From the NCBI RefSeq assembly GCF_018129965.1, contig NZ_JAFCKW010000001.1, positions 806,001 through 870,000 of the forward strand: 64,000 nt of DNA. The letters run 5' to 3'. Under the pieces are notes generated by a model. It did not search any database and was not told the origin of the DNA. It saw nothing but the letters and a program-made list of their open reading frames with translations. This DNA comes from Bradyrhizobium diazoefficiens (GTDB taxonomy: Bacteria; Pseudomonadota; Alphaproteobacteria; Rhizobiales; Xanthobacteraceae). Positions within the stretch are counted from its first letter, which is position 1. Each line of letters starts with the position of its first letter. The translations under genes and the position numbers were made by a program. Below are positions 17,055-25,758 of the stretch, piece by piece.

Positions 17055-17701
17055 AGCTCGGGCTTGACTCCCACCATCACATCGACCGCGCCCTTCACGA
17101 TCGCCTCCAGCTCCTTCCGCTGCACGCGCGCGCGCGAACGGATCGCGATCGAGTGGACCGTCGCGGAAGCAACCCGCGCCAGCACGACAGGATCCGCGCT
17201 CTCCGGCAACTCGCCCTTCTCCCTGGCGCGGCGGAAGCAATTCGTGAAAGCCTTGTCGAGTTCCGAGAGCCCGTCGAGCACCATCGCGCGGATTTCGGGA
17301 TCGGCCACCGCTTCGGATGCTGCCGTCACCACGGTGAAGCAGCCGCGCGGGCCGGTTTCGCCTGACAGATAGATGTTCAGTGCGGAGGCGAAAATGCGCT
17401 CCAGCCGCTGGCGCACCGGCATCTCCTGGCGAAAGATATCCACCATCGCCGCGCGCGCGTCCTCGCGGTAGCGCTGGTAGCTCTTGATGTAGAGCTCGCG
17501 CTTGTCGCCGAACGCGCCATACAGGCTCGGCCGGTTCATGCCGGTCGCTTCGCTCAGATCATCCAGCGAGGTCGCGGCAAAGCCCTGCTTGCGGAACAGG
17601 TCGAGCGCCTTGCCGAGCGCGACCTCGGGCTCATAGGCGCGCGGACGGCCACGGCGTTTGGGCGGACTGGCAGCAATTGGCGGCTTCGATTTTTGTACCA
17701 T
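17015..17701 (-). CDS. TetR/AcrR family transcriptional regulator
   Basis: A 228-residue TetR repressor with a helix-turn-helix at about 25-75 (LGKALDLFRKQGFAATSLDD, then LSEATGMNRPSLYGAFGDKR) and a C-terminal domain of the YcdC/TetR_C_16 kind containing GPRGCFTVVTAASEA. An unstructured Lys/Pro/Arg N-terminus precedes it. The last residues SSRTSEAQIRDP come from an intergenic palindrome, so the original C-terminus was probably extended or replaced by repeat insertion. It is divergent from the glutathione S-transferase, with a palindrome in between, and probably controls it. Confidence 0.88.
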   Translation of the reverse strand: MVQKSKPPIAASPPKRRGRPRAYEPEVALGKALDLFRKQGFAATSLDDLSEATGMNRPSLYGAFGDKRELYIKSYQRYREDARAAMVDIFRQEMPVRQRLERIFASALNIYLSGETGPRGCFTVVTAASEAVADPEIRAMVLDGLSELDKAFTNCFRRAREKGELPESADPVVLARVASATVHSIAIRSRARVQRKELEAIVKGAVDVMVGVKPELSSRTSEAQIRDP

Positions 17702-17725
17702 TTCGCAAGTTAATCCTTGACCGAC

Positions 17726-17738
17726 TGCATACTATGCA
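17726..17738. promoter_or_regulatory. Palindrome between tetR and GST genes, candidate operator
   Basis: TGCATACTATGCA is a perfect 13-bp palindrome centred in the 117-bp divergent gap between the TetR and GST starts. It is 25 bp from the TetR start codon and is the best candidate binding site for that repressor. Confidence 0.5.
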
Positions 17739-17818
17739 AGACAGTACAAAAATCAATCTGGCCAGGTTGAGCGATACCCCAAAAGTCACACCGAGGAATT
17801 GCCCGAGGGAGGCCCAAG

Positions 17819-18463
17819 ATGGATGTTTATTTCTCGCCGCTCGCCTGTTCGATGGCAACGCGCGTCGCGCTGTACGAAGCCGGCGCCGACGCCACCTATC
17901 TCGAAGTCGATCCGCCGACCAAGAAAGTATTGAACGACGGCACCGATTTCCGCACCGTGAATCCGCTCGGTCTCGTGCCGACGCTGCGCACCGACGATGG
18001 CGTGGTGCTGACCGAGAACGCGGCGATCCTGCAATATGTCGCCGATCGTGCTCCGCAATCCATCCTCGGCGCCGCCGCGGGCATCGATCGCACGCGGCTG
18101 CATCAATGGCTGTGCTTCATCGGCACCGAGCTGCACAAGGGCCTGTTCGTGCCAATGCTCGACCGCAAGGCGCCGCAGGAGGTGAAGGCGTATGTGCTGG
18201 AACGAAACCTGTCGCGGCTCGACTATCTCGACAATTACCTCGCGGGTCGCGATTTCCTGCTCGACCATTTCAGCGTCGCCGATGCCTATCTCGTCACGGT
18301 GATCAACTGGACCATGGCGACGCCGCCGATCGAGCTCGCGAAGTGGCCGAATGTGAAGGCTTATTACGAACGTCTGCGCCAAAGGCCCTCGGTGGCGAAG
18401 GCCATCGCGGAGGAGTTCGAACTGTACAAGGCCGAACAGGCCCGCAAGCAGGCGGCGGCCTAG
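17819..18463 (+). CDS. Glutathione S-transferase family protein
   Basis: A 214-residue GST. The thioredoxin-like N-terminal domain begins MDVYFSPLACSMATRVALYEAG, with the catalytic Ser/Cys region 'SPLACSMA' and the cis-Pro segment GLVPTL, then 'LTENAAILQYVAD' that holds the glutathione gamma-glutamyl contact. The all-alpha C-terminal domain (about 85-205) has the N-capping motif 'FSVADAYLVTV'. It resembles beta-class GSTs. The gene is divergent from a TetR regulator with a shared palindrome, so it is likely induced by a xenobiotic or stress ligand. Confidence 0.88.
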   Translation: MDVYFSPLACSMATRVALYEAGADATYLEVDPPTKKVLNDGTDFRTVNPLGLVPTLRTDDGVVLTENAAILQYVADRAPQSILGAAAGIDRTRLHQWLCFIGTELHKGLFVPMLDRKAPQEVKAYVLERNLSRLDYLDNYLAGRDFLLDHFSVADAYLVTVINWTMATPPIELAKWPNVKAYYERLRQRPSVAKAIAEEFELYKAEQARKQAAA

Positions 18464-18475
18464 GGTCGAGCTCTG

Positions 18476-19200
18476 GGCCAAGGCACGCCCCGTCCCGGGC
18501 GCACTGCGCTGCGTCCGGGGCACGAAAGCGATGTTTGCCGGTGGATGTTTTGGGATGCGCATGGCTTCGCGTTCTCGCGGCGCGTTGCCCGAGCTTTGCT
18601 GGTGTCTTGCCCCCTTGATCCGAAGCAAGGGCGCAGGGAAGACCGGGTGCCGGATGCACCCGAGGTCCCGCGTGTGCTCAAGAGCGCGCACGGGGTGGAC
18701 GACAGGTACGCCGGTCACCCGGCCTTCCCTGCGCGATGGTTTTCACGGTGTCCTTCGTGCTCTCCTCGGGGAGCGTTGCACTATTGCCCCCGTCGCCTTG
18801 CGGCTGAGCGATGCGCGTGCCGGTTGGCCGCCGCATCGCCGCAAGTCTTGACGCCAGAACCCCGGGCGCCGGGACCACACGACTTCTCCGTCCGCGCACA
18901 TCCCCGCTGGGTCCTCCACGGCTGGCGTGCGCTCACCGTGAAGGCCATGCGAGGACGCTGTCAGCGCCGTGTCGTACCGCGCCGGTCGCCGCTCACGGTT
19001 GCCCGCCCTGCAGCTTCCTCGCGCGCCGACGCCGTCGCGGCCACCGCATCCCGGCCCGCGTCTCGTGACGATCGCGAAACGCCCCTCGTGGCGGGCGGGA
19101 TGGCGGACATATACGGCAAAACAGAATTTCTGTAAATTCGAATATTTTGCGGAGGGGTCTGGACCCAGCACTGGCGTGTTTTGCCCGTCGGGCAACACAA
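18476..19200. repeat. Large interspersed repeat (spurious-ORF repeat of Bradyrhizobium type)
   Basis: The stretch starts with a CCCCGTCCCGGGCGCACTGC block and runs to GTTTTGCCCGTCGGGCAACAC. Frames on both strands are open and give the Arg/Ala/Cys-rich translations (for example REDRVPDAPEVPRVLKSAHG on the plus strand and ARHEGRFAIVTRRGPGCGG on the minus strand) that I associate with an interspersed Bradyrhizobiaceae repeat often mis-annotated as hypothetical proteins. No ribosome site or convincing domain supports a protein. Together with 19201-19547, where only a smaller repeat is seen, it makes a gene-free stretch of more than 1 kb. Confidence 0.6.
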
Positions 19201-19329
19201 GGGATAGAGGGGGAAGGTAAATGCCGACGCCGCAGGATAGCTTTCAATTCTTCCGCAGGGAGAGGTGCTTTACCCGTACAGCAGCAGCAGCGTCGGGATC
19301 GTGACGATGCCGGCCTACAGCGTCGGCCT

Positions 19330-19418
19330 GTAGGATGGTAGAGCGCCAGCGAAATCCATCAATCCGTCCAGCGCTGACGAGGCATGATTGGTTTCGCAAG
19401 GACTCAACCTATTCTACG
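19330..19418. repeat. Palindromic repeat upstream of the histidine kinase
   Basis: This element starts GTAGGATGG and ends ATTCTAC and contains CCAGCGAAATCCATCAATCC. It is a degenerate member of the GTAGGATGGG...CCCATCCTAC class. Its core 19346-19401 matches 20595-20650 in direct orientation at about 50 of 56 bases. The two copies bracket the kinase gene. Confidence 0.75.
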
Positions 19419-19547
19419 GGCAGACAAATTGAGTAGCTGGCTGCCACGGCACATGAGAAGCTCGAGATTGTTCGGTTCCGCCCTTATTGCAAAGCAAAAC
19501 GCTCTTCGTAGAATGGGAATGTCAGGCAATATTTTGGTCTTAGGGCT

Positions 19548-20519
19548 TTGAGCGATCCTAACAGCCGCGATTTTGTAGAATTTGCTCCTGTGATGCTATG
19601 GCGGGCCGACGCGCTCGGCGTAACGACCGGGCATAACAGCCGGTGGCGAGCATTCACGGGGCAAGATCTTGTGACAGCATCCGGCGAAGGATGGCGGTCC
19701 GTGGTTCACCCCGATGATGTCGAGCGCGTCAGCGAACGCTGGCTACATTCGGTGCGCAGCAAGAAGCCCTATTCCATCGAGTATCGCATTCGTCGAGCGT
19801 CCGATGGAGAATTCCGGTGGCATCTGGTCGAAGCTGTCCCTCAGCAATCGAGCACAGGGGAAACAAATTGGTTTGGCACCTGCATCGACATACATGATCG
19901 CAAGCGAGCCGAGGAGCATCAAAAGTTTCTGACCGACGAACTCTATCACCGATGCAAGAACATGCTCGCAGTCGTTGATGGGGTTGTTAGATTGTCATGG
20001 CGAGAGGCAAATCCGGAGACATTCGTTGAAACTGTGTCGGCTCGGATCGCCAGTTTGGCTGCATGCCACGAACTGCTGTATCTTAATAAGTGGAAGAATG
20101 CCGATCTATCTGAACTAATCCGTCGCCAACTTGAACATTTCAGCGACGCGATAGGTTCGCGAATAACGCTTGAAGGCCCAGAGGTGCGACTGAAATCAGC
20201 AGTTGCGGAGGCGATAGGCATGGCAGTCCATGAGCTTGCCACCAATGCCGTCAAGTATGGAGCGCTCTCCAATGAGCTCGGCAGGATTGACATCACTTGG
20301 AATATAGTTGCACCTGAAGACGTTCTCTCGGTTCAATGGGCCGAAACTAATGGCCCTGAATACATTCCAGCTACTCGAAGCGGCTTCGGACAAGCGGTAA
20401 TCAAGCGCATGGTCGAAGAGGCATCAAGCGGGAAAGTCGAAATTGGGCCTTCAAACGGCGGGATGACCTGGCGGTTGATAGCGTCGAGCAAGACGACGAT
20501 AGATTTCGACCAGGAATAG
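19548..20519 (+). CDS. PAS-domain HWE-type sensor histidine kinase
   Basis: A 323-residue soluble kinase. A PAS domain spans about 15-118 (FAPVMLWRADALGVTTGHNS, then a PAC-like GTCIDIHDRKRAEEHQK end). The phosphoacceptor is His134 in ELYHRCKNML, followed by an ATPase domain with the N-box HELATNAVKYGALS and the 'WAE' motif of 'VQWAETNGP' that marks the HWE/HisKA_2 family. No membrane helix is visible, so it is probably cytoplasmic. Start is a TTG at 19548; an ATG at residue 16 would cut the PAS domain. Codon usage is visibly AT-richer than neighbours and direct repeats flank it, suggesting later acquisition. No response regulator is adjacent. Confidence 0.85.
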   Translation: MSDPNSRDFVEFAPVMLWRADALGVTTGHNSRWRAFTGQDLVTASGEGWRSVVHPDDVERVSERWLHSVRSKKPYSIEYRIRRASDGEFRWHLVEAVPQQSSTGETNWFGTCIDIHDRKRAEEHQKFLTDELYHRCKNMLAVVDGVVRLSWREANPETFVETVSARIASLAACHELLYLNKWKNADLSELIRRQLEHFSDAIGSRITLEGPEVRLKSAVAEAIGMAVHELATNAVKYGALSNELGRIDITWNIVAPEDVLSVQWAETNGPEYIPATRSGFGQAVIKRMVEEASSGKVEIGPSNGGMTWRLIASSKTTIDFDQE

Positions 20520-20579
20520 TCTACGTCTCCTGACCGCCCATCGCGACACACTGCGCGGCCCTACGAGCTCAGTAACCGC

Positions 20580-20650
20580 CGGACGGTTTGAGCTCCAGCG
20601 AAACCCATCAATCCGTCCAGCGCTGACGACGCATGATGGGCTTCGAAAGA
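20580..20650. repeat. Palindromic-repeat fragment downstream of the histidine kinase
   Basis: This is a second copy of the core found at 19346-19401, in the same orientation, with CCAGCGAAACCCATCAATCC and CGCTGACGACGCATGATGGG. It lacks the intact outer arms. It sits 60 bp after the kinase stop codon. Confidence 0.7.
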
Positions 20651-20819
20651 CCTCATTTCGGCCACGACAGCGCTCGGCCTTACATTGTGCTTTGTCTGGG
20701 TCGAGTCGATTCTAGGTCCTGGACCTGAAGGCGTGAATGTCGCTGATTTCGAGATGCGTCCAATTATCTCTTACGGAATTGGCTATTGGATTTGGTCGCC
20801 AGCGCCTCAGTGCTGGTAG
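20648..20819 (+). pseudogene. Possible C-terminal remnant of a membrane protein
   Basis: A frame without start codon reads ISATTALGLTLCFVWVESIL followed by GPGPEGVNVADFEMRPIISY and GIGYWIWSPAPQCW before TAG at 20817. The hydrophobic stretch followed by a FEMRPIISYGIGYWIW tail looks like the end of a real inner-membrane protein. Upstream the frame runs into the palindromic repeat and a stop. No family is recognised. The rest of 20820-20966 holds nothing I can identify. Confidence 0.3.
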
Positions 20820-20966
20820 CCGGGATAGTGGAAACAGCGTGTCGGACATCGTGGTTGAGGCCATCGTCGGTCAGGCCCTGGACCACGAGCAGATTTCAGC
20901 CGACCACACCGCTAAATGTTGTCGTTTGATCATGCCCCCCTCGCTGCGAGCCGGACGCCTGATGCG

Positions 20967-22625
20967 TCAGCGCGCATAGCCATAAACCGCAGCCGCGTTG
21001 TCGGCCGACACGAGGCCGCTTTCGATGTCGTCATTGACCGCCGCGCGATCCCGCTCGGCGGGCGCGCCGATGCCGGCGCCGCCGGGCGTCAGCACGACGA
21101 GCCGGTCATCCGGCGGCACCTGCTGAAAGCCCTTGCCGCGCAGCTTCTTTCCGGACTTCAGGCCGACATAGCCGGCCTCGCCGTTGCCGCCGCCGTCGCG
21201 GCCGCGCGGGGGATGATCGATGCGATCGAAGGCCGCCAGGATGTCGAACGGCGCATCGACGCCGCTGCCGACCTCGATGATCTGGCCGAGGCCGCCGCGG
21301 GTACGCCCTGCTCCGCCGGAATCCGGACGCAGCTCCTTGCGCCAGAAGATCAGGGGCGTCTGCGTTTCCGCGATTTCGACCGGGGTGCCTCGCACGCCGC
21401 TCGGATAGGCCGTGGCCGACAGCCCGTCCTTCGCAAAGCGCGCGCCGGTGCCGCCGTTGGACGTCACCGCCATCGAGAATCCGTAATTGCCGCCCGCGCC
21501 GGAGCGCGTCTGGCCGCGCACGTTGAGATTCCACAGGCACGAGGTGCCCTCCGCCGGCACACGCTCGGGAATGATCTGGCGCAGGCAGCCGAACACGACG
21601 TCGGGCAGCATCTGGCCGATGATGTGGCGCGAGGCGACCGGCGCCGGCTTCGGCGCGTTGAGAATGGCCCCCGAGGGCGCCGACACCGTCAGCGGCGAGA
21701 GCGAGCCGGCATTGTTCGGGATCTGCGAGGCGACGACGCAGCCGAGGCCGAACACGGTATAGGCGATGGTGTAGGACAGGGGCACGTTGATGCCGAACTT
21801 CGAGGCGGCCGAGGTGCCGTCGAAATCGACATGAATGCCCGTGTCCGAAATCGTCAGCGCCGCCGCCAGCGTGACCGGTGCATCATAGCCGTCGACGACC
21901 ATGGTGTTGCGCCATGTCCCCTTCGCCAGTTTTGCGATCTCGGCGAGCACGGCCTCGCGCGAGCGGTCGCAGATGTAGTCGCCGAGTTCGTCGAGCGTAT
22001 CGATCTCGAACTCGGTCATCATCTCGACCAGGCGCTCGCAGCCGACATCGTTGCAGCCGGCGAGCGAATAGGTATCGCCCTCGGTGTCGATCGGAAGCCG
22101 CGTGTTGGTGCGGATCATCGCCATCAGCGTCTCGTTGACGACGCCCTGGTCGATCAGCTTCAGCATGGGGATGTAGAGCCCCTCCATGAACACGTCGGTG
22201 GCATCCGGGCCGAAGCCGATGCCGCCGATGTCCATGAGATGGCTGGTGCAGGAGAACAGCGCGACCGGCTTGCCGTCCTTGAAGCAGGGCGTGGTGACGA
22301 CGAAATCGTTGAGATGGCCGGTCCCCATCCAGGGATCGTTGGTGATGTAGGCATCGCCTTCCTTCATCGTCTCGATCGGGAATTGCGCGATGAAGTGCTT
22401 GACCGACTCCGCCATCGAGTTGACGTGGCCGGGCGTGCCCGTCACCGCCTGCGCCAGCATCCGGCCCTTGAGGTCGAACACGCCGGCCGAGAGGTCGCCG
22501 CATTCGCGCACGATCGGGCTGAAGGCGGTGCGGAGCAGCACCTGCGCCTGCTCCTCGACCACGGCGATCAGCCGGTGCCACATGATCTGGAGGTCGATCA
22601 GGCTCGCGCCATTTGCCTTGCTCAT
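20967..22625 (-). CDS. hyuB: Hydantoinase B/oxoprolinase family protein (HyuB)
   Basis: The B subunit of an ATP-dependent hydantoinase/oxoprolinase/acetone-carboxylase-type enzyme. The 552 residues match the usual HyuB length. Family features are 'IRTAFSPIVRECGDLSAGVFD'-like text at about 30-50 (here LLRTAFSPIVRECGDLSAG), 'GDAYITNDPWMGTGHLNDF' with conserved Asp/His, HLMDIGG, and the C-terminal GGAGRTRGGLGQ. It starts 2 bp after hyuA ends, so the subunits are co-translated. Substrate (5-oxoproline, hydantoin or N-methylhydantoin) cannot be decided from sequence. Confidence 0.92.
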   Translation of the reverse strand: MSKANGASLIDLQIMWHRLIAVVEEQAQVLLRTAFSPIVRECGDLSAGVFDLKGRMLAQAVTGTPGHVNSMAESVKHFIAQFPIETMKEGDAYITNDPWMGTGHLNDFVVTTPCFKDGKPVALFSCTSHLMDIGGIGFGPDATDVFMEGLYIPMLKLIDQGVVNETLMAMIRTNTRLPIDTEGDTYSLAGCNDVGCERLVEMMTEFEIDTLDELGDYICDRSREAVLAEIAKLAKGTWRNTMVVDGYDAPVTLAAALTISDTGIHVDFDGTSAASKFGINVPLSYTIAYTVFGLGCVVASQIPNNAGSLSPLTVSAPSGAILNAPKPAPVASRHIIGQMLPDVVFGCLRQIIPERVPAEGTSCLWNLNVRGQTRSGAGGNYGFSMAVTSNGGTGARFAKDGLSATAYPSGVRGTPVEIAETQTPLIFWRKELRPDSGGAGRTRGGLGQIIEVGSGVDAPFDILAAFDRIDHPPRGRDGGGNGEAGYVGLKSGKKLRGKGFQQVPPDDRLVVLTPGGAGIGAPAERDRAAVNDDIESGLVSADNAAAVYGYAR

Positions 22626-22627
22626 GA

Positions 22628-24712
22628 TCAGGCTGCCTTCCGTTCCATGACGATGCTGCCGGCACCGTCGATATGGGCATCGAAACTGTTGGAGACGAAG
22701 GTGGAGGTTTCGTCCTCGGCGATCACGGCGGGGCCGGCGATCGTGGCGCCCGGCGCCATGTCCTCTCGGCGATAGAGCGGGATCTCGATCACCTCTCCGG
22801 CGCGGCCGTCGAAGAATTTGCGGCTGCCGGAGGCCTTGCCGGCGGGCGTGCGGACAACAGACCCGACGACGGTGGGATTGCGCGCATCGGTGGTCGCGAG
22901 CACCGACCAGCTCAGCACCTCGATCGCGGCGCCCGGTATAGACCGCTCGAACATCGCCGAATAATCCGCCTCGAATTTCTGGCGCAGGCCGGGAAGATCG
23001 GCCGAACTCAGCGGGCGGTTCGGCAACTCGATCGCGATCTCGTGGCCCTGGCCGACATAACGCATGAAGGCGGCGCGCCGCTCGCGCACGGGCGCACCGG
23101 CAGCACCCGGCTCGACCAGCGCGCGGGCTTCGGTCACCATCTCCTGCAGCAGGTCCGACACCGCCGCGGTATCGAAATCGTCGAGGCGGACGTGGCGGCT
23201 ACGCACCAGCTCATAGGCGATCGGGGCGGCGAGGAATCCAACGGCCGAGCCGACGCCGGCATTCGAGGGTACGATGACGCGCGAGACGCCGATCTTTTCG
23301 GCCACGCGCGCCGCATGCAGCGGCGCGGCGCCGCCGAAGGCAATCAGTGTGTGCTGTCCGACGATCTCACCGCGCTCGACCGCGTGCACGCGCGCAGCGC
23401 TCGCCATGTTCTCGCAGACGACCTCGTGCACCGCATAGGCCGCGGTTTCCGCCGACAGGCCAAGCGGCTCGCCGACGGCGCGCAGCAGCGCCTGTTTGGA
23501 AAGCTCCGGGTCGAGCTTGATCGTGCCGCCGGCAAATGCGTCGGGATCGATCATGCCGAGCGAGACGTCCGCATCCGTGACGGCCGGGCGCTGTCCGCCG
23601 CGGCCATAGCAGGCAGGCCCCGGCTCCGACGAGGCGCTTTCGGGGCCGACGGTGACGCGCTTCATCGCATCGACATGCGCGATCGAGCCGCCGCCGGCGC
23701 CGATCTCGACCATTTCGATCACGGGGATGCGCACCGGCAGCCCCGAGCCCTTGAGGAAGCGCGCGGCGCGGTCGACCTCGAACACGCGCGAGGTCTCGGG
23801 CTGGTACTTTTCGATCAGGCAGATCTTTGCGGTGGTGCCGCCCATATCGAAGGAAAGCACCTTGCTCTCGCCGAGCCGTGCTGCGATCTGCGCCGCGAAA
23901 ATGGCGCCGCCGGCGGGACCGGATTCGACAAGCCGCACCGGAAAACGCCGCGCCGTCTCGATCGAGGTGACGCCGCCGCCGGAGGTGACGAGATAGATGG
24001 CGCCGCGGTATTGCTCCACTTGCAAGGCATCCGCCATGCGGGCGAGATAGCCGTCGATCAGCGGCTGCACATAGGCGTTCGCGACCGCCGTCGATGTGCG
24101 CTCGTATTCGCGGATCTCCGGGCACACGGCCGACGACACCGTCACCGAAATCCCGGGCAACTCCTCGCTGATGATCGCAGCCGTGCGGCGCTCATGATCG
24201 GGATTGGCATAGGAGTGCAGGAACGCGATCGCGACGCTCTCGACCTTCAGCTCGCGCAATTTCGGGGCGAGTGCCCGCACCGACGCTTCGTCGAGCGGGA
24301 GACGGACGGCGCCGTGGGCATCGATACGCTCGGGCACGGTGAAGCGAAGGCTGCGCGGGGCCAGCGGCTTCGGCTTGTCGATGGAGAGATCGTACTGGTC
24401 GTAGCGGCTCTCGGTGCCGATATCGAGCACGTCGCGGAAGCCTTCAGTCGCGATCAGCGCGGTTTTCGCGCCGCGCCGCTCGATGATGGCGTTGGTCGCC
24501 AGCGTCGTGCCGTGAATGAAGACGTCGATGTCGCTGATATGGGCCTGGGCGTCGGCGAGAATGAGACGCATCCCGTCCAGCACCGCCTGTTCGGGCCGCT
24601 GCGGTGTCGTCAGCACCTTGCGCGTTTTGCGATCCTGACCCACGTCCAGCACGATGTCGGTGAACGTGCCACCGATATCGACGGCAAGCCGCACTTCGGC
24701 TCCCTCAAGCAT
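22628..24712 (-). CDS. hyuA: Hydantoinase A/oxoprolinase family protein (HyuA)
   Basis: The ATP-binding A subunit that phosphorylates and opens a cyclic amide or hydantoin together with HyuB. The 694-residue protein shows the actin-like ATPase motifs: DIGGTFTD at about 12-19, HGTTLATNAIIERRG, DMGGTTAKICLIEK and a C-terminal GGAAPLHAARVAEKIGVSRV. The length is typical. The start at 24712 (MLEGAEVRLAVDIGG) gives a short N-terminus before the first motif. It forms a two-gene operon with hyuB and lies 15-20 kb from a second, metal-type hydantoin-related operon. Confidence 0.92.
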   Translation of the reverse strand: MLEGAEVRLAVDIGGTFTDIVLDVGQDRKTRKVLTTPQRPEQAVLDGMRLILADAQAHISDIDVFIHGTTLATNAIIERRGAKTALIATEGFRDVLDIGTESRYDQYDLSIDKPKPLAPRSLRFTVPERIDAHGAVRLPLDEASVRALAPKLRELKVESVAIAFLHSYANPDHERRTAAIISEELPGISVTVSSAVCPEIREYERTSTAVANAYVQPLIDGYLARMADALQVEQYRGAIYLVTSGGGVTSIETARRFPVRLVESGPAGGAIFAAQIAARLGESKVLSFDMGGTTAKICLIEKYQPETSRVFEVDRAARFLKGSGLPVRIPVIEMVEIGAGGGSIAHVDAMKRVTVGPESASSEPGPACYGRGGQRPAVTDADVSLGMIDPDAFAGGTIKLDPELSKQALLRAVGEPLGLSAETAAYAVHEVVCENMASAARVHAVERGEIVGQHTLIAFGGAAPLHAARVAEKIGVSRVIVPSNAGVGSAVGFLAAPIAYELVRSRHVRLDDFDTAAVSDLLQEMVTEARALVEPGAAGAPVRERRAAFMRYVGQGHEIAIELPNRPLSSADLPGLRQKFEADYSAMFERSIPGAAIEVLSWSVLATTDARNPTVVGSVVRTPAGKASGSRKFFDGRAGEVIEIPLYRREDMAPGATIAGPAVIAEDETSTFVSNSFDAHIDGAGSIVMERKAA

Positions 24713-24826
24713 TCCATATTCTCCGGCTGATCGTCCACTTGCGCGAAAACTGCAGCAATTTTCATACCAGCGACGGCGCCGGGGGTGAAGCGCGTAGCAC
24801 CCATGCGATAGCGGGAGTGCGAAGCT

Positions 24827-25654
24827 CTACGCCCGGAGCAGGAATGCGAGCGCAGCTTCGCAGCGCTCCTCGACCTTGAGCGCCAGCAGATCGTCGGCGC
24901 GGGTTCGGCCGAGGTTGACCGCGGCGATCGGAATCTGCCGGCGCGCAGCCGTCTGCACGAAACGAAAACCCGAATAGACCATCAGCGACGAGCCGACCAC
25001 CAGCATGGCGTCGGCCTGCTCGAGATGATCCTGCGCGGTGGCAACCACCTCGCGCGGAACGTTCTCGCCGAAGAAAACCACGTCGGGTTTGAGAATGCCG
25101 CCGCAGGCGTCGCAGGCCGGCACATTGAACGAGGAGAAATCCGCGTGCTCGAGGTCGGCGTCGCCGTCAGGCGCGTCGGCGGCATCGAGCGTCAGCCATT
25201 CCGCGTTAGCGCGGCCGAGCGTCTCCTGGAATTCCGCGCGCGGCGTCCTGGCGCCGCATCCCATGCAACGGACGAGATCGAGCCGGCCGTGCAGGTCGAT
25301 CACCTGGCGGTGGCCGGCGGATTGATGCAGCCGGTCGACGTTCTGGGTCAGCAGCATCTCGCAGCGGCCGCTGGCTTCAAGGCGGGCGAGCGCATGATGC
25401 GCATCGTTCGGACGGGCCTGGCCGAACCGCCGCCATCCGATCAGGCTGCGCGCCCAATAGCGCTGGCGCGTTGGCTCTTCTGCCATGAAGGCCTGGAAGT
25501 TGACCGGCTGGGCCCGCTTCCAGTTGCCGTCGCCGTCGCGATAATCAGGAATGCCCGAATTGGTGCTGCAGCCGGCACCGGTCAGCACGAACAGGCGTTC
25601 GTGCCGGCCGACGAAATCCTGGAGCGAGGGGTTTGCCGCCGGTGGGGTTGTCAT
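24827..25654 (-). CDS. Sirtuin (NAD-dependent protein deacylase)
   Basis: A 275-residue SIR2-family enzyme that removes acyl groups from lysines using NAD. Motifs are GAGCSTNSGIPDYRDGDGNW (NAD-binding loop), TQNVDRLHQSAG, the catalytic His in IDLHG, a zinc ribbon with CMGCG and CDACGG, and VVGSSLMVYSGF. A 50-residue insertion between the Cys pairs (GRANAEWLTLDAADAPDGDA) is typical of class II sirtuins. The ATG at 25654 (MTTPPAANPSLQDF) is the first in-frame start that makes sense; the frame continues upstream to 26380 through unrelated sequence. Its ribosome site is weak. Confidence 0.9.
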   Translation of the reverse strand: MTTPPAANPSLQDFVGRHERLFVLTGAGCSTNSGIPDYRDGDGNWKRAQPVNFQAFMAEEPTRQRYWARSLIGWRRFGQARPNDAHHALARLEASGRCEMLLTQNVDRLHQSAGHRQVIDLHGRLDLVRCMGCGARTPRAEFQETLGRANAEWLTLDAADAPDGDADLEHADFSSFNVPACDACGGILKPDVVFFGENVPREVVATAQDHLEQADAMLVVGSSLMVYSGFRFVQTAARRQIPIAAVNLGRTRADDLLALKVEERCEAALAFLLRA

Positions 25655-25758
25655 GGCGCAGATGTAGTTCGCGCCGGCCGGTTTTGCCAGATCACTCGCG
25701 GCTTCCCGATGTGATCGAGAGGGTTGCAGCTCTGAGCCACACAAACCTCTTGTGCCGC

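Noticed and set aside
18545..19135. Plus-strand ORF of 196 codons in the repeat region
   Set aside because: It lies within an interspersed repeat, lacks a ribosome site, and its translation is of the known spurious type.
20916..22775. Long plus-strand open frame opposite hyuB (619 codons)
   Set aside because: Mirror frame of a well-supported gene with clear family motifs on the minus strand.
22673..24730. Very long open frame on the plus strand opposite hyuA (685 codons)
   Set aside because: It is Arg/Gly/Asp-rich antisense text produced by the GC-rich codon pattern of hyuA; no ribosome site or domain.
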